Shown: positions 38,572 through 56,448 of the stretch, in pieces
How the letters are laid out: the number at the start of each line of letters is the position of its first letter
Position numbering within the stretch: position 1 is the first letter of the stretch
DNA from: Thiobacillus denitrificans
GTDB taxonomy: Bacteria > Pseudomonadota > Gammaproteobacteria > Burkholderiales > Thiobacillaceae
DNA: 64,000 nucleotides
Direction of reading: 5' to 3'
Assembly (NCBI GenBank): GCA_020723405.1
Contig: DYIY01000007.1
Coordinates: 124,001-188,000, forward strand
Translations under genes and position numbers: made by a program
The notes under the pieces: generated by a model
Told to the model about the DNA's origin: nothing
The model's database searches: none
What the model saw: the letters and a program-made list of their open reading frames with translations, nothing else

Positions 38572-39396
38572 TTACGCTTTGTGCCGGCGACGCACGATCA
38601 TGGCGTCGGTCCGCTTGTTGTTGCGGGTGCGATAACCCTTGGTGGGCTGTCCCCAGGGAGAAACCGGCACGCGGCCCTCGCCGGTCTTGCCCTCGCCACC
38701 GCCATGGGGGTGGTCGATGGGGTTCATCGCGGTGCCGCGCACGGTCGGGCGGATGCCGCGCCAGCGGTTGGCGCCGGCTTTGCCGATGGAGCGCAGGCTG
38801 TGCTCTTCGTTGCCCACTTCGCCCAGGGTGGCACGGCAGTCGATGTGCACCTTGCGGATTTCACCGGAACGCAGACGGAGCTGGGCGTAGCTGCCTTCCC
38901 GGGCCAGCAGTTGGACGCTGGCGCCAGCGGAGCGGGCGATCTGGGCGCCCTTCTTCGGCAGCATTTCCACGCAATGCACGGTGGAACCCACAGGGATGTT
39001 GCGCAGGGGCAGGCAATTGCCCGGCTTGATGGGCGCCTCGGAGCCGTTCATCAGGGTGGCGCCCACTTCAACGTTACGCGGGGCAATGATGTAGCGACGC
39101 TCGCCGTCGGCATAGCACAGCAGGGCGATGTGGGCACTGCGGTTGGGATCGTATTCGATGCGCTCCACTTTGGCGGCGATGCCATCCTTGTCACGCTTGA
39201 AATCCACCATCCGGTAGTGCTGCTTGTGACCACCGCCCTTATGGCGGGTGGTCACGTGACCGTTGTTGTTGCGGCCGGACTTGCGATTCTGCTTTTCGAC
39301 CAGGGAGGCCTCGGGCTTGCCCTTGTGCAAGCCGGGGGTGACCACCTTGACCAGGGAGCGACGGCCGGCGGAGGTCGGTTTGACTTTGACCAGCAT
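38572..39396 (-). CDS. rplB: 50S ribosomal protein L2
   Basis: Essential for subunit association and peptidyl transferase structure. The 274 residues contain the conserved C-terminal region [20 protein letters not shown] with the histidine-rich loop and [20 protein letters not shown] at the end. Three bases after rplW. Confidence 0.98.
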   Translation of the reverse strand: MLVKVKPTSAGRRSLVKVVTPGLHKGKPEASLVEKQNRKSGRNNNGHVTTRHKGGGHKQHYRMVDFKRDKDGIAAKVERIEYDPNRSAHIALLCYADGERRYIIAPRNVEVGATLMNGSEAPIKPGNCLPLRNIPVGSTVHCVEMLPKKGAQIARSAGASVQLLAREGSYAQLRLRSGEIRKVHIDCRATLGEVGNEEHSLRSIGKAGANRWRGIRPTVRGTAMNPIDHPHGGGEGKTGEGRVPVSPWGQPTKGYRTRNNKRTDAMIVRRRHKA

Positions 39397-39399
39397 GGC

Positions 39400-39711
39400 T
39401 TATTCTCCTGCCGCGAAGTTGAGTTCCTGACCCGGCTTCAGGCAGACGAAGGCCTTTTTCCAGTCGGAACGGCGGCCGTTGAAGCGGCCAAAACGCTTGT
39501 TCTTGCCCTTGACGTTGGTGACCTGTACGGCCTCCACCTGGACCTTGAACAGCAACTCGACAGCGGCCTTGATCTCCGGTTTGGTGGCGTTGGTGGCCAC
39601 GCGGAAGATCACTTGCTCGCGCTTGTCGGCCAGCATGGTGGCCTTTTCGGAGATGACCGGCGCCAGGATGACCTGGAGCAGCCGCTCCTCTTTCATCGGG
39701 GTGGCGTTCAT
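39400..39711 (-). CDS. rplW: 50S ribosomal protein L23
   Basis: Exit-tunnel rim protein that docks trigger factor and SRP. The 103 residues include [20 protein letters not shown] and [20 protein letters not shown]. Its start overlaps the rplD stop by four bases. Confidence 0.97.
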   Translation of the reverse strand: MNATPMKEERLLQVILAPVISEKATMLADKREQVIFRVATNATKPEIKAAVELLFKVQVEAVQVTNVKGKNKRFGRFNGRRSDWKKAFVCLKPGQELNFAAGE

Positions 39712-40334
39712 GCGTACATCTCCTCGAAGGACTTGACCGCTTCCTTGGTCATCAACACCCGGTCGAAACGGATGAGGCTGACCGGATCGGCCTGCTGGGG
39801 CTCAAGAACCAGGACGTTCTGGAGGTTGCGGGCGGACAGCCACAGGTTGTCATCGACCACGGGGGAAATGATCAGCACGCGATCGGTGATGCCCATGCCC
39901 TTGAGTTTCCCGGCCAGGATCTTGGTCTTGGGGGAATCCACGGCCAGATTGTCCACCACGGTCAAACGGCCGTCCTGAACCAGACGGGACAGGATGGCGG
40001 CGATACCGGCGCGGAACATCTTCCGGTTGACCTTCTGGCTGAAGTTCTCGTCAGGCTTGTTCGGGAAGATCCGACCACCACCTCGCCACAAGGGGCTGGA
40101 GGACATACCGGCACGAGCGCGGCCGGTGCCCTTCTGTTTGAAGGGCTTGTGGGTGGTGTGGCGCACCTCGGCACGGGTAAGCTGGGCGCGATTGCCGCTA
40201 CGGCCGTTGGCCATGTAGGCAGTGACCAGTTGATGCACCAGGGCTTCGTTGTATTCGCGACCGAAAAGGCTGTCGGAAGCAGCCACGGCGCCGACGTCCC
40301 CGCCTTGATCATTGATGAGCTTGAGATCCATCAC
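39708..40334 (-). CDS. rplD: 50S ribosomal protein L4
   Basis: Tunnel-lining protein and, in Escherichia coli, autogenous regulator of the S10 operon. The 208 residues include the extended loop [20 protein letters not shown] and LDNLAVDS-like stretches ([20 protein letters not shown]). Overlaps rplC and rplW by four bases each. Confidence 0.98.
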   Translation of the reverse strand: MMDLKLINDQGGDVGAVAASDSLFGREYNEALVHQLVTAYMANGRSGNRAQLTRAEVRHTTHKPFKQKGTGRARAGMSSSPLWRGGGRIFPNKPDENFSQKVNRKMFRAGIAAILSRLVQDGRLTVVDNLAVDSPKTKILAGKLKGMGITDRVLIISPVVDDNLWLSARNLQNVLVLEPQQADPVSLIRFDRVLMTKEAVKSFEEMYA

Positions 40335-40975
40335 GCGGCTCCCTTCACGGCGGGCAGGACGACCACGTCACCACCCTTGGAACCGGGCACGGCGCCCTTG
40401 ATGAGCAGCAATTGCCGCTCGGTGTCGACGCGCACGACCTCCAGGTTCTGGACGGTGCGATTCACCGCACCCAGGTGACCGGACATGCGCTTGCCGGGGA
40501 AAATCCGGCCAGGATCCTGGGCCTGGCCGATGGAGCCGGGCACATTGTGGGAACGGGAGTTACCGTGGGTGGCACGCTGGGAACCAAAGTTATGGCGCTT
40601 GATGGTGCCGGCAAAGCCCTTGCCCTGGGTGACGCCGGAAACGTCCACCTTCTGTCCAGCCTGGAAGATCTCCACGCTGACCGCTGTTCCGGGCTGATAT
40701 TGGGCCAGCAGATCCTCGGCAACGAGGAACTCGGTCATGCCGGCTGCGGCGTCCACACCCGCCTTGGCGAGGTGACCGGCGACGGGCTTGCTGACGCGGC
40801 TGGGTTTGCGCTTGCCATAGGCGACCTGGAGGGCGGTGTAGCCGTCCGTGGCGGTCGTCTTGACTTGACTGACGCGGTTGTTCGACACATCCAGCACAGT
40901 CACCGGGATGGACGCACCATCTTCGGCGAAAATGCGGGTCATGCCGATCTTCCGACCGACAAGGCCTAGACTCAT
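40331..40975 (-). CDS. rplC: 50S ribosomal protein L3
   Basis: Early assembly protein near the peptidyl transferase centre. The 214 residues start [20 protein letters not shown] and contain [20 protein letters not shown] and [20 protein letters not shown]. The 96-base spacer to rpsJ shows no clear hairpin or promoter. Confidence 0.98.
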   Translation of the reverse strand: MSLGLVGRKIGMTRIFAEDGASIPVTVLDVSNNRVSQVKTTATDGYTALQVAYGKRKPSRVSKPVAGHLAKAGVDAAAGMTEFLVAEDLLAQYQPGTAVSVEIFQAGQKVDVSGVTQGKGFAGTIKRHNFGSQRATHGNSRSHNVPGSIGQAQDPGRIFPGKRMSGHLGAVNRTVQNLEVVRVDTERQLLLIKGAVPGSKGGDVVVLPAVKGAA

Positions 40976-41071
40976 CTTCTAGTTTCCTTCACATAAGGCG
41001 CCGACTTCAATTGGCCGGCAGGTTCATGGTTCGGGGACTCGGGCCGCCCCCTGGGCCTTCAATCCAACTCG

Positions 41072-41383
41072 TTACTGCAGCTTGATCTCGACATCCACGC
41101 CGGCAGGCAGATCCAGTTTCATCAGCGCGTCCACGGTCTTGTCGGTGGGGTCGATGATGTCCATCAAGCGCTTGTGGGTGCGGATCTCCAACTGGTCCCG
41201 GGAGGTCTTGTTCACATGGGGAGAGCGGAGGATGTCAAAACGCTCGATGGCGGTGGGCAGGGGCACGGGGCCCTTGACCACGGCACCGGTCCGTTTGGCG
41301 GTGTCCACGATCTCCATGGCCGACTGGTCGATCAGTTTGTAATCGTAGGCCTTCAGTCGGATGCGGATTTTTTGGCTTTGCAT
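41072..41383 (-). CDS. rpsJ: 30S ribosomal protein S10 (NusE)
   Basis: Head protein that also links ribosome and RNA polymerase through NusG/NusB. The 103 residues begin [20 protein letters not shown] and include [20 protein letters not shown]. First gene of the S10 operon, with its own promoter in the spacer after tuf. Confidence 0.98.
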   Translation of the reverse strand: MQSQKIRIRLKAYDYKLIDQSAMEIVDTAKRTGAVVKGPVPLPTAIERFDILRSPHVNKTSRDQLEIRTHKRLMDIIDPTDKTVDALMKLDLPAGVDVEIKLQ

Positions 41384-41400
41384 TGCTGTTCCCGAAACAG

Positions 41401-41428
41401 GAAAGGGCGGGATTATACCCGCCCTTTC
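41401..41428. terminator. Hairpin between tuf and rpsJ with a promoter -10 as loop
   Basis: An 11-bp perfect stem (GAAAGGGCGGG and its complement) encloses ATTATA. On the minus strand the tail is CTGTTTC, so termination would be partial. It separates the str transcript from rpsJ. Confidence 0.5.
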
Positions 41429-41441
41429 AAAAATTAATCAA
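41412..41441 (-). promoter_or_regulatory. S10 operon promoter
   Basis: On the minus strand TTGATT (41436-41441), 18 bases, TATAAT (41412-41417). The -10 is perfect and lies exactly in the hairpin loop. The transcript would start in the descending stem arm near 41405, about 22 bases before the rpsJ ATG. Confidence 0.65.
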
Positions 41442-41445
41442 GCGT

Positions 41446-42636
<1,191 letters not shown>

Positions 42637-42651
42637 TTCGATTACCTCAAA

Positions 42652-44745
<2,094 letters not shown>

Positions 44746-44760
44746 TTTGTCTTTTCCTTG

Positions 44761-45231
44761 TTAGAAGCGGAAATGCGAGAAGGCCTTGTTGGCCTCGGCC
44801 ATGCGGTGCACTTCCTCGCGCTTCTTCATGGCGCCGCCGCGACCTTCGGCGGCATCCAGCAGTTCACCGGCCAGACGCTGGCCCATGGATTTTTCGCCGC
44901 GCTTGCGGGCGGCTTCCTTGATCCAGCGCATGGCCAGGGCGGCGCGACGGGCGGGACGCACTTCCACGGGAACCTGGTAGTTGGCGCCACCGACCCGGCG
45001 GGATTTGACTTCCACCACGGGACGCACGTTGGACATGGCCTGGCCGAAGATCTCGACCGGGTCCTTGCCGCTCTTCTTGCCGATCTGCTCGAAGGCACCA
45101 TAGACGATGCGCTCGGCCACGGACTTCTTGCCGCTGTTCATGATCACGTTCATGAACTTGGCCACTTCCACATTGCCGAACTTGGGATCCGGCAGGACGA
45201 TACGTTTGGGAACTTCACGACGACGGGGCAT
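44761..45231 (-). CDS. rpsG: 30S ribosomal protein S7
   Basis: Nucleates assembly of the 30S head; in Escherichia coli it represses the str operon. The 156 residues start [20 protein letters not shown] and include [20 protein letters not shown]. Eighteen bases after rpsL. Confidence 0.98.
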   Translation of the reverse strand: MPRRREVPKRIVLPDPKFGNVEVAKFMNVIMNSGKKSVAERIVYGAFEQIGKKSGKDPVEIFGQAMSNVRPVVEVKSRRVGGANYQVPVEVRPARRAALAMRWIKEAARKRGEKSMGQRLAGELLDAAEGRGGAMKKREEVHRMAEANKAFSHFRF

Positions 45232-45249
45232 GCTGAAACTCCTTTATCC

Positions 45250-45630
45250 TTACTTGCCGGCCTTGGCCCGCTTGGCACCGTACTTGGACCGGGATTGCTT
45301 GCGGTCCTTCACGCCGGCGGTATCCAGGCTGCCGCGCACGATGTGGTAACGCACACCGGGAAGGTCCTTCACCCGGCCGCCCCGCACCAGCACCACGGAG
45401 TGCTCTTGCAGGTTGTGGCCTTCGCCGCCGATGTAGCCAATGATCTCGAAGCCGTTGGACAGCCTGACCTTGGCCACCTTCCGCAGGGCGGAGTTCGGCT
45501 TCTTCGGCGTGGTGGTGTAGACCCGGGTGCACACGCCACGCTTCTGCGGGCAGGCTTCCATGGCCGGTACCTTGCTTTTGTCGATCGGAGCCTGACGGGG
45601 CTTCCGCACCAGTTGGTTGATGGTCGGCAT
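45250..45630 (-). CDS. rpsL: 30S ribosomal protein S12
   Basis: Decoding-centre protein. The 126 residues contain [20 protein letters not shown] with Lys43 and [12 protein letters not shown] with Lys88, the wild-type residues at the streptomycin-resistance positions. First gene of the str operon; a consensus promoter lies 83-112 bases upstream. Confidence 0.98.
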   Translation of the reverse strand: MPTINQLVRKPRQAPIDKSKVPAMEACPQKRGVCTRVYTTTPKKPNSALRKVAKVRLSNGFEIIGYIGGEGHNLQEHSVVLVRGGRVKDLPGVRYHIVRGSLDTAGVKDRKQSRSKYGAKRAKAGK

Positions 45631-45669
45631 TTAACGCTTTCCCAGCTTAATCATTGACTTGAAGAAATT

Positions 45670-45694
45670 GGCCCGCGTATACGCCACGCGGGCC
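45670..45694 (-). other. Hairpin in the rpsL leader
   Basis: GGCCCGCGT and ACGCGGGCC (9-bp arms, 7-base loop) lie downstream of the str promoter start point and 40 bases before rpsL. On the minus strand the tail is AATTTCTTC, weak for termination, so a leader control element is as likely. Confidence 0.5.
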
Positions 45695-45699
45695 ACCTT

Positions 45700-45735
45700 A
45701 AAAAAGACTGCGGATTCTATGAGTGACAGGCAGTC
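45700..45735 (-). terminator. Possible rpoC terminator overlapping the str promoter
   Basis: GACTGC and GCAGTC (45706-45711, 45730-45735) with an 18-base loop, followed on the minus strand by TTTTTT (45700-45705). The stem is short, so confidence is modest. Confidence 0.4.
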
Positions 45736-45738
45736 CTG

Positions 45739-45742
<4 letters not shown>
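45714..45742 (-). promoter_or_regulatory. str operon promoter
   Basis: On the minus strand a perfect -35 TTGACA (45737-45742), 17 bases, then TAGAAT (45714-45719). The TGA inside the -35 hexamer is the rpoC stop codon. Confidence 0.8.
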
Positions 45743-49935
<4,193 letters not shown>

Positions 49936-49950
49936 GTCTTCTCCTGAGCT

Positions 49951-50042
49951 GGAAGTCGGTAGTTGGTAGTTGGTAGCTTTTTTCCGCGCCTGGGCGCGCA
50001 AATACTCGCTACTGGCAACTCACTACCAGCTACCCGCTATCA
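49951..50042. repeat. Heptad repeat island in the rpoB-rpoC spacer
   Basis: Left array on the plus strand: GGAAGTC GGTAGTT GGTAGTT GGTAGCT (49951-49978). Right array: GCTACTG GCAACTC ACTACCA GCTACCC GCTATCA (50008-50042), roughly the reverse complement of the left array. A GC hairpin (CGCGC/GCGCG) lies between. The RNA would fold into a long imperfect hairpin just before the rpoC ribosome-binding site. The right array includes the rpoB stop codon. Confidence 0.75.
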
Positions 50043-53000
50043 ATAACGTTCCAGATCGATGTCGATGGCCAGAGACCGGATTTCCTTCACCAGCACGTTG
50101 AACGACTCGGGCATGCCGGCGTCGATCCTGTGCTCGCCCTTGACGATGTTCTCGTAGACCTTGGTGCGGCCCGTGACGTCGTCGGACTTGACGGTGAGCA
50201 TCTCCTGCAGGGTGTAGGAAGCCCCGTAGGCTTCCAGGGCCCACACCTCCATTTCGCCGAAACGCTGCCCGCCGAACTGGGCCTTGCCGCCCAGAGGCTG
50301 CTGGGTGACCAGGCTGTAGGGGCCGGTGGAGCGGGCGTGCATCTTGTCGTCCACCAGGTGGTGCAGTTTCAGCACGTGCATGATGCCCACGGTGGTGGTG
50401 CGATCAAAGGCGTCGCCGGAACGGCCGTCGTAGAGCTGCACCTGGGTCTTGGCCGGGGTGAAGCCGTTGCGCTGGGTGCGCGTGTCGCCGTCGGGATAGG
50501 CCAGGTCCAGCATGGCCTTGATCTCGCTTTCGTGGGCGCCGTCGAACACCGGGGTGGCAAAGGGCACGCCCTTGGCCAGGTTGCCGGCCATTTCCATGAT
50601 CTCGGCATCGGTCAGGCCCTGGATGTCTTCGGCTTTGCCGGAAGCGTTGTAGATCTTGTCCAGGAACCCCCGCACCTCGGCAGCCTGGGTCTCCGCGGCC
50701 AGCATTTCGTTGATGCGTACGCCCAGGCCCCGGGCGGCCCAGCCCAGGTGGGTTTCCAGGATCTGGCCCACGTTCATCCGGGACGGCACGCCCAGGGGGT
50801 TGAGCACGATGTCCACGGGATTGCCGTCGGCCATGAAGGGCATGTCTTCCACGGGCACGATCTTGGACACCACACCCTTGTTGCCGTGCCGGCCGGCCAT
50901 CTTGTCGCCGGGTTGCAGGCGGCGCTTCACGGCCAGGTAGACCTTGACCATCTTGATGACACCCGGGGGCAACTCGTCACCCTGGGTGAGCTTCTTCTTC
51001 TTGTTCTCCTTCATGCGGTCGAACTCGAGACGCTGCTTGTCCAAGGCATCCTTGATGCCTTCCATCTGCCGGGCCAGGTCCTCGTCGGCCACGCGGATGT
51101 CGAACCAGTCGTGGGGATCCAGGCCGTCCAGGTAGTCATCGCTGACCTCGGCGCCCTTGGCCAGCTTCTTGGGCCCGCCCTTGACGGGCTTGCCCACCAG
51201 CATGCGGCGCATCCGGGCGAAAGCGTCCTCTTCCACGATGCGCATCTGGTCGGCCAGGTCCTTCTGATACTTGCGCAGCATCTCGTCGATGATCTGGTTG
51301 GCCCGGGTATCCCGCTCGATGCCTTCCCGGGTGAAAACCTGCACGTCGATGACGGTGCCGCTCATGCCGGTGGGCACCCGCAGGGAGGTGTCCTTCACGT
51401 CGGAGGCCTTCTCGCCGAAGATGGCACGCAGGAGTTTTTCTTCCGGCGTGAGCTGGGTTTCGCCCTTGGGGGTGACCTTGCCCACCAGCACGTCGCCGGC
51501 AGTCACTTCGGCCCCCACGTAGACGATGCCCGCCTCGTCCAGACGGCCCATCTGGACCTGGGACAGGCTGGAGATGTCGCGGGTGATCTCCTCGGGGCCC
51601 AGCTTGGTGTCCCGGGCCACCACCGAGAGTTCCTCGATGTGGATGGAGGTGTAGCGGTCCTCGGCCACCACCCGCTCGGAGATGAGGATGGAGTCCTCGA
51701 AGTTGTAGCCGTTCCAGGGCATGAAGGCCACCAGCATGTTCTGCCCCAGGGCCAGTTCACCCTTGTCGGTGGAGGCGCCGTCGGCCACCACGTCACCCCT
51801 GGCGATCTTGTCGCCCAGGCGCACCAGGGGACGCTGGTTGATGTTGGTGTTCTGGTTGGAACGCTGGTACTTGGTCAGGGTATAGATGTCCACGCCCACT
51901 TCGCCGCTCAGGGCCTCGTCGTCGTTGACCCGAACCACCACCCGGCTGGCGTCCACGTAGTCCACCACGCCGCCGCGGCGGGCGGTGACCACGGTGCCGG
52001 AGTTGACGGCGGCGGTGCGCTCGATGCCGGTACCCACCAGGGGTTTGTCCGGCCGCAGGCAAGGCACGGCCTGGCGCTGCATGTTGGATCCCATCAGGGC
52101 CCGGTTGGCGTCGTCATGCTCCAGGAAGGGGATCAGGGACGCCGCCACGGAGACGATTTGGGACGGGGCCACGTCCATATACTGGATGCGGTCCGGGGTG
52201 GCCAGGGTGAATTCGTTGCGGTTCCGGCAGGACACCAGCTCGCCGGTGAAATGGCCGGCTTCGTCCAGCTCGGCATTGGCCTGGGCGATGACGTACTGGC
52301 TTTCCTCGATGGCCGACAGGTACTCGATCTGGTCCGTCACCTTGTTGTCCACCACCTTGCGGTAGGGGGTCTCGATGAAGCCGTACTCATTGGTCCGGGC
52401 GTACAGAGCCAGGGAGTTGATCAGGCCGATGTTCGGGCCTTCCGGGGTTTCGATGGGGCAGACCCGGCCGTAGTGGGTGGGGTGCACGTCGCGCACTTCG
52501 AAGCCGGCCCGCTCCCGGGTCAGACCGCCGGGGCCCAGGGCGGAGATGCGCCGCTTGTGGGTGATCTCGGACAGGGGGTTGGTCTGGTCCATGAACTGGG
52601 ACAGCTGGCTGGAGCCGAAGAACTCCTTGATGGCGGCGCTGATGGGCTTGGCGTTGATCAGGTCGTGGGGCATCAGGTTGTCGGACTCGGCCTGGTTGAG
52701 GCGTTCCTTCACGGCCCGCTCGACGCGCACCAGACCGGCGCGGAACTGGTTCTCCGCCAGTTCGCCCACGGACCGCACCCGGCGGTTGCCCAGGTGGTCG
52801 ATGTCGTCGATCTCGCCCCGGCCGTTGCGCAGTTCCACCAGGATCTTGATGACTTCCACGATATCCCGGGGGCTCAGGGTGTAACGCTCCTCGACGTGGG
52901 CGTTGAGGGCCTTGGGGTCGAAGCCGGCGGACTTCAGGTACTTGTTCAGATCGGCCAGGCGGGCTTCCGCTTCCTCGCGGCTGGTGATGTCCTCCAGGCT

Positions 53001-54362
53001 GGCCTTGGACAGGCTGGCCTCGGGGCAAACACCATAGAAGTCGCGCAGGGCGGCACCCAGCTTGTTCTCCCGGTGGTGGGGGGGGAAGACGATCTGCCAG
53101 CTCACCTTGCCGGGCGCATTGATGCGCCGGTTGAACTTCATGCGGCCCACCTTGGACAGGTCGTAGCTCTCGTCGCTGAAGAACAGCCGGTTGAACAGGG
53201 CTTCCACGGCATCTTCCGTGGGCGGCTCGCCGGGACGCATCATGCGGTAGATGGCCACCCGGGCGGTCCACTGATCCACCGTCTCGTCAGTGCGCAGGGT
53301 CTGGGACACGAAGGCACCGTGGTCCAGTTCGTTGGTGTACAGGGTGATCAGGGTGTCCACCTTGGACTCCAGGATCTTGGCCAGCAAGGTCTCGGTGATC
53401 TCGTCGTTGGCCCGGGCCAGCAACTCGCCCGTTTCTCCGTCCACCAGGTTGCGGGCCAGGATGCGGCCCAGCACGTAATCGTTGTCCACCAGCAGCTTCT
53501 TCACGCCGGCCGTTTCCAGATCGCGGATGTGCTTGGCGGTGATGCGCTTGTCCTTGGCGACGATGACCTTGCCATCCTTGCCATGGATGTCGAACTTGGC
53601 GGTCTCGCCCTTCAGACGCTCGGGACGCAGTTCGAACTCGATGCCCTTCTTGCCCAGGTGGAAGGTATCGGTCTCGAAGAACATCTCCAGGATCTGTTCC
53701 ACGTTGTAGCCCAGGGCCTTGAGCAGGATGGACACCGGCAGCTTGCGGCGCCGGTCCACGCGGAAATAGACGAAGTCCTTGGGATCGAACTCGAAGTCCA
53801 GCCAGGATCCCCGGTAGGGAATGATGCGGGCGGAGAAGAGCAGCTTGCCGGAGGAGTGGGTCTTGCCCCGGTCATGCTCGAAGAACACCCCCGGGCTGCG
53901 GTGCAGTTGGGAGACGATGACCCGTTCGGTACCGTTGATGACGAAGGAGCCGTTGGGGGTCATCAGGGGCATCTCGCCCATGTAGACCTCCTGCTCCTTC
54001 ACTTCCTTGATCTTTTCCTTGACGCTTTCCCGGTCCAGGATCACCAGGCGCACCCGGGCCCGCACGCTGGCCGCGTAGGTCAGGCCCCGCTGCTGGCATT
54101 CGACGATGTCGAACACCGGCGTACCCAGGGTGTAGCTGACGAACTCCAGCCGGGCGTTGCCGCTGTGGCTGATGATGGGAAAGATGGAGGTGAACGCCGC
54201 TTGCAGACCCACATCCTGGCGCGCCTCCATGAGCACGTCTTCCTGCAGGAATTCCCGGAACGATTCGATCTGGGTGGTCAACATGTAAGGCACGGGCAGG
54301 ACGCTGACGCGCTTGGCGAAGCTCTTGCGGATGCGCTTTTTCTCGGCGAAGGTATAGGTCAT
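50040..54362 (-). CDS. rpoB: DNA-directed RNA polymerase beta subunit
   Basis: Catalytic-core subunit of RNA polymerase, 1,440 residues. The rifampicin-pocket region reads [20 protein letters not shown] and [20 protein letters not shown], with all usual wild-type residues, so the polymerase is predicted rifampicin-sensitive. Other landmarks are [20 protein letters not shown] and the C-terminal [20 protein letters not shown]. Follows rplL after a 181-base spacer with an attenuator and a heptad repeat island. Confidence 0.99.
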   Translation of the reverse strand: MTYTFAEKKRIRKSFAKRVSVLPVPYMLTTQIESFREFLQEDVLMEARQDVGLQAAFTSIFPIISHSGNARLEFVSYTLGTPVFDIVECQQRGLTYAASVRARVRLVILDRESVKEKIKEVKEQEVYMGEMPLMTPNGSFVINGTERVIVSQLHRSPGVFFEHDRGKTHSSGKLLFSARIIPYRGSWLDFEFDPKDFVYFRVDRRRKLPVSILLKALGYNVEQILEMFFETDTFHLGKKGIEFELRPERLKGETAKFDIHGKDGKVIVAKDKRITAKHIRDLETAGVKKLLVDNDYVLGRILARNLVDGETGELLARANDEITETLLAKILESKVDTLITLYTNELDHGAFVSQTLRTDETVDQWTARVAIYRMMRPGEPPTEDAVEALFNRLFFSDESYDLSKVGRMKFNRRINAPGKVSWQIVFPPHHRENKLGAALRDFYGVCPEASLSKASLEDITSREEAEARLADLNKYLKSAGFDPKALNAHVEERYTLSPRDIVEVIKILVELRNGRGEIDDIDHLGNRRVRSVGELAENQFRAGLVRVERAVKERLNQAESDNLMPHDLINAKPISAAIKEFFGSSQLSQFMDQTNPLSEITHKRRISALGPGGLTRERAGFEVRDVHPTHYGRVCPIETPEGPNIGLINSLALYARTNEYGFIETPYRKVVDNKVTDQIEYLSAIEESQYVIAQANAELDEAGHFTGELVSCRNRNEFTLATPDRIQYMDVAPSQIVSVAASLIPFLEHDDANRALMGSNMQRQAVPCLRPDKPLVGTGIERTAAVNSGTVVTARRGGVVDYVDASRVVVRVNDDEALSGEVGVDIYTLTKYQRSNQNTNINQRPLVRLGDKIARGDVVADGASTDKGELALGQNMLVAFMPWNGYNFEDSILISERVVAEDRYTSIHIEELSVVARDTKLGPEEITRDISSLSQVQMGRLDEAGIVYVGAEVTAGDVLVGKVTPKGETQLTPEEKLLRAIFGEKASDVKDTSLRVPTGMSGTVIDVQVFTREGIERDTRANQIIDEMLRKYQKDLADQMRIVEEDAFARMRRMLVGKPVKGGPKKLAKGAEVSDDYLDGLDPHDWFDIRVADEDLARQMEGIKDALDKQRLEFDRMKENKKKKLTQGDELPPGVIKMVKVYLAVKRRLQPGDKMAGRHGNKGVVSKIVPVEDMPFMADGNPVDIVLNPLGVPSRMNVGQILETHLGWAARGLGVRINEMLAAETQAAEVRGFLDKIYNASGKAEDIQGLTDAEIMEMAGNLAKGVPFATPVFDGAHESEIKAMLDLAYPDGDTRTQRNGFTPAKTQVQLYDGRSGDAFDRTTTVGIMHVLKLHHLVDDKMHARSTGPYSLVTQQPLGGKAQFGGQRFGEMEVWALEAYGASYTLQEMLTVKSDDVTGRTKVYENIVKGEHRIDAGMPESFNVLVKEIRSLAIDIDLERY

Positions 54363-54377
54363 GACGGCTCCGAGTCG

Positions 54378-54475
54378 GTGACAGGGATCAGGGATCAGAA
54401 ATCAGGCGGCGAGTTCCGCACGGGCGGTGCCCACGAACTGATGTCTGAAGCCTGCGAAACTACGAACTACGACAG
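54378..54475. repeat. Heptad repeat island in the rplL-rpoB spacer
   Basis: Plus strand GTGACAG GGATCAG GGATCAG AAATCAG (54378-54405), a 28-base interruption, then CGAACTG ATGTCTG AAGCCTG CGAAACT ACGAACT ACGACAG (54434-54475). The 7-base period is clear though units are degenerate. Same architecture as the islands before rpoC and after tuf copy 2. Confidence 0.65.
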
Positions 54476-54481
54476 CAACGC

Positions 54482-54513
54482 AAAAAGGCCGGCGACCCGA
54501 GGCCGCCAGCCTT
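54482..54513 (-). terminator. Attenuator between rplL and rpoB
   Basis: On the minus strand AAGGCTGGCG, a 9-base loop, CGCCGGCCTT (one G-T pair), then TTTTT. A partial terminator between rplL and rpoB is a known feature of this operon in Escherichia coli, where it lowers polymerase subunits relative to ribosomal proteins. Confidence 0.75.
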
Positions 54514-54543
54514 CCCAGGGCGAAAGCCCTTGCCACGTCTTGT

Positions 54544-54918
54544 TTACTTGATCTCGACGGTGGCGCCGGCTTCGGTGAGCTGCTTCTTGATGTCCTCGGC
54601 CTCGGCCTTGGGGCAGCCTTCCTTGACGGCCTTGGGAGCGCCGTCCACCAGGTCCTTGGCTTCCTTCAGGCCCAGGCCGGTGATGGCGCGGACGGCCTTG
54701 ATGACGTTGACCTTGTTGGCGCCGGCGGCGGCCAGGATCACGTCAAACTCGGTCTTCTCCTCGGCGGCCGGGGCAGCGGCACCGGCAGCGGGGCCGGCCA
54801 CGGCCATGGAGGCGGCGGACACGCCGAATTTCTCTTCGAACGCCTTCACCAGGTCGTTCAGTTCCATCACCGTCATGGCGCCGACGGCTTCCAGGATGTC
54901 TTCTTTGCTGATAGCCAT
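54544..54918 (-). CDS. rplL: 50S ribosomal protein L7/L12
   Basis: Stalk protein that recruits translation GTPases, present in several copies per ribosome. ATG 54918 ([20 protein letters not shown]) gives 124 residues: dimerisation domain, Ala/Gly/Pro hinge and C-terminal domain ([34 protein letters not shown]). Lies 46 bases after rplJ. Confidence 0.98.
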   Translation of the reverse strand: MAISKEDILEAVGAMTVMELNDLVKAFEEKFGVSAASMAVAGPAAGAAAPAAEEKTEFDVILAAAGANKVNVIKAVRAITGLGLKEAKDLVDGAPKAVKEGCPKAEAEDIKKQLTEAGATVEIK

Positions 54919-54964
54919 TTCAAATACTCCTAATTCGATAGCGTGAGAATGCGTGGGTAAACGA

Positions 54965-55489
54965 TCAAGCGGCGGCTTCGGCAGGGGCTGCTTCGGCAGC
55001 ACCTTCTTCGCGCTTCTTGGCGAGGGCGGCCACGGCGGCGGCGAAACCGGTCAACGGGGCCTGCATGACGCCCATCAACATGGCGATGAGTTCATCGCGG
55101 CTCGGGATGGTGGCCAGGGCTTGCACCCCCGCCTTGTCCAGCACCTTGCCGGCGTAGGAACCCGCCTTCAGCACCAGCTTGTCATTGGTCTTGGCGAAGT
55201 CGTTCAACACCCGGGCGGCGGCAACGGGATCGGCGGACATGCTGTAGATCAGCGGTCCCACCATGTGCTCGCCCAGGCCTTCGAACGGGGTGCCCACCAC
55301 GGCGCGACGCACCAGGGTGTTCTTCAGCACGCGCAGATACACGCCAGATTCGCGGGCCTTCTTGCGCAGCACGGTGAGATCAGCCACCTTCACGCTGCGG
55401 TACTCGGCCACCACGATGGTCTGGGCGCTGGCTACCTGTGCCGACACCTCCGCCACTACGGCTTTCTTGTCATCGAGATTCAGACTCAA
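54965..55489 (-). CDS. rplJ: 50S ribosomal protein L10
   Basis: Anchors L7/L12 dimers to the 23S rRNA and represses its own operon. The start is TTG 55489: the protein then begins with the family sequence (M)[19 protein letters not shown], and GAGGAAAG lies at the right distance; no ATG fits. Length is 174 residues. [20 protein letters not shown] and [11 protein letters not shown] are typical, with a low-complexity Ala/Glu tail that binds L7/L12. Confidence 0.95.
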   Translation of the reverse strand: MSLNLDDKKAVVAEVSAQVASAQTIVVAEYRSVKVADLTVLRKKARESGVYLRVLKNTLVRRAVVGTPFEGLGEHMVGPLIYSMSADPVAAARVLNDFAKTNDKLVLKAGSYAGKVLDKAGVQALATIPSRDELIAMLMGVMQAPLTGFAAAVAALAKKREEGAAEAAPAEAAA

Positions 55490-55751
55490 GGTCTTTCCTC
55501 CTTTCAAGTCAACATGCGGCGGAAAATCCGCCGCGCCCACGGCGACCTGAATCAGGAGCATTGCCGTCCGGCCAGGGCCGGACGACCTTCCATCCTGTTC
55601 GGGCAACACCGTCTGCGCAGGCCTTCCGATTAAGCCGGTGGACCGACTGCTTCCCCGGCGCCTGCGGTCTTTGACGATCCGCCGCCCTGCCCCGAAGGAT
55701 CGGACGACGGCCCAAAGCACTGCACGCCGCCAACCGGCGGCGCTTCAATCC
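55490..55751 (-). promoter_or_regulatory. rplJ leader (L10 autoregulatory leader)
   Basis: The 262-base rplA-rplJ spacer. On the minus strand it carries paired segments GACCGCAGGCGCC and CCTGCGCAGACGGTG, which I recognise from proteobacterial L10 leaders bound by the L10-L12 complex. It also carries compact hairpins at 55565-55584 (CGTCCGGC arms) and 55516-55534 (GCGGCGGA arms, AAA loop) just before the ribosome-binding site. None has a U tract. Repression of rplJ translation by excess L10 is the expected role. Confidence 0.7.
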
Positions 55752-56447
55752 TTATTGCGTCTGGGTCAGGCTGGCCTGATCCACGCGCACGCCGATCCCC
55801 ATGGTGCTGGAGACCGACACCTTCTTCATGTACACGCCCTTGCTGGCAGCGGGCTTGGCCTTGTTCAGGGCCTCCACCAGGGCAGCCAGGTTTTCCTTCA
55901 GGGCTTCCACTTCGAAGGAAGCACGACCGATGGTGGCGTGGATGATGCCGGCCTTGTCGGTGCGGTACTGGACCTGACCGGCCTTGGCATTCTTCACTGC
56001 CTCCGCCACGTTGGGGGTCACGGTGCCCACCTTGGGGTTGGGCATCAAACCCCGGGGACCCAGGATCTGGCCCAACTGGCCCACCACGCGCATGGCGTCG
56101 GGGGTGGCGATGACCACGTCGAAGTCCATTTTGCCGCCCTTCACCTCAGCAGCCAGATCGTCGAAGCCGACGATGTCGGCGCCGGCAGCCTTGGCGGCCT
56201 CGGCGTTGGCACCCTGGGCGAACACGGCGACCCGCACGGTCTTGCCGATGCCCCGGGGCAGCACCACGGAACCGCGTACCACCTGGTCGGATTTACGGGG
56301 ATCGACGCCCAGATTGATGGCGGCATCGACAGCTTCGTCGAACTTGGCGGTGGCGGCCTGCTTCACCAGACCCAGGGCCTCGTCGACGGGATAGTTCTTG
56401 GTGCGTTCCACCTTGGCCTTCAGGGCCGCGATACGCTTGGAAGCCAT
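55752..56447 (-). CDS. rplA: 50S ribosomal protein L1
   Basis: L1-stalk protein that moves deacylated tRNA from the E site. ATG 56447 ([20 protein letters not shown]) gives 231 residues with the L1 signature around [27 protein letters not shown] (first 20 residues [20 protein letters not shown]). Starts one base after the rplK stop, so the pair is coupled. Confidence 0.98.
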   Translation of the reverse strand: MASKRIAALKAKVERTKNYPVDEALGLVKQAATAKFDEAVDAAINLGVDPRKSDQVVRGSVVLPRGIGKTVRVAVFAQGANAEAAKAAGADIVGFDDLAAEVKGGKMDFDVVIATPDAMRVVGQLGQILGPRGLMPNPKVGTVTPNVAEAVKNAKAGQVQYRTDKAGIIHATIGRASFEVEALKENLAALVEALNKAKPAASKGVYMKKVSVSSTMGIGVRVDQASLTQTQ

Positions 56448-56448
56448 G

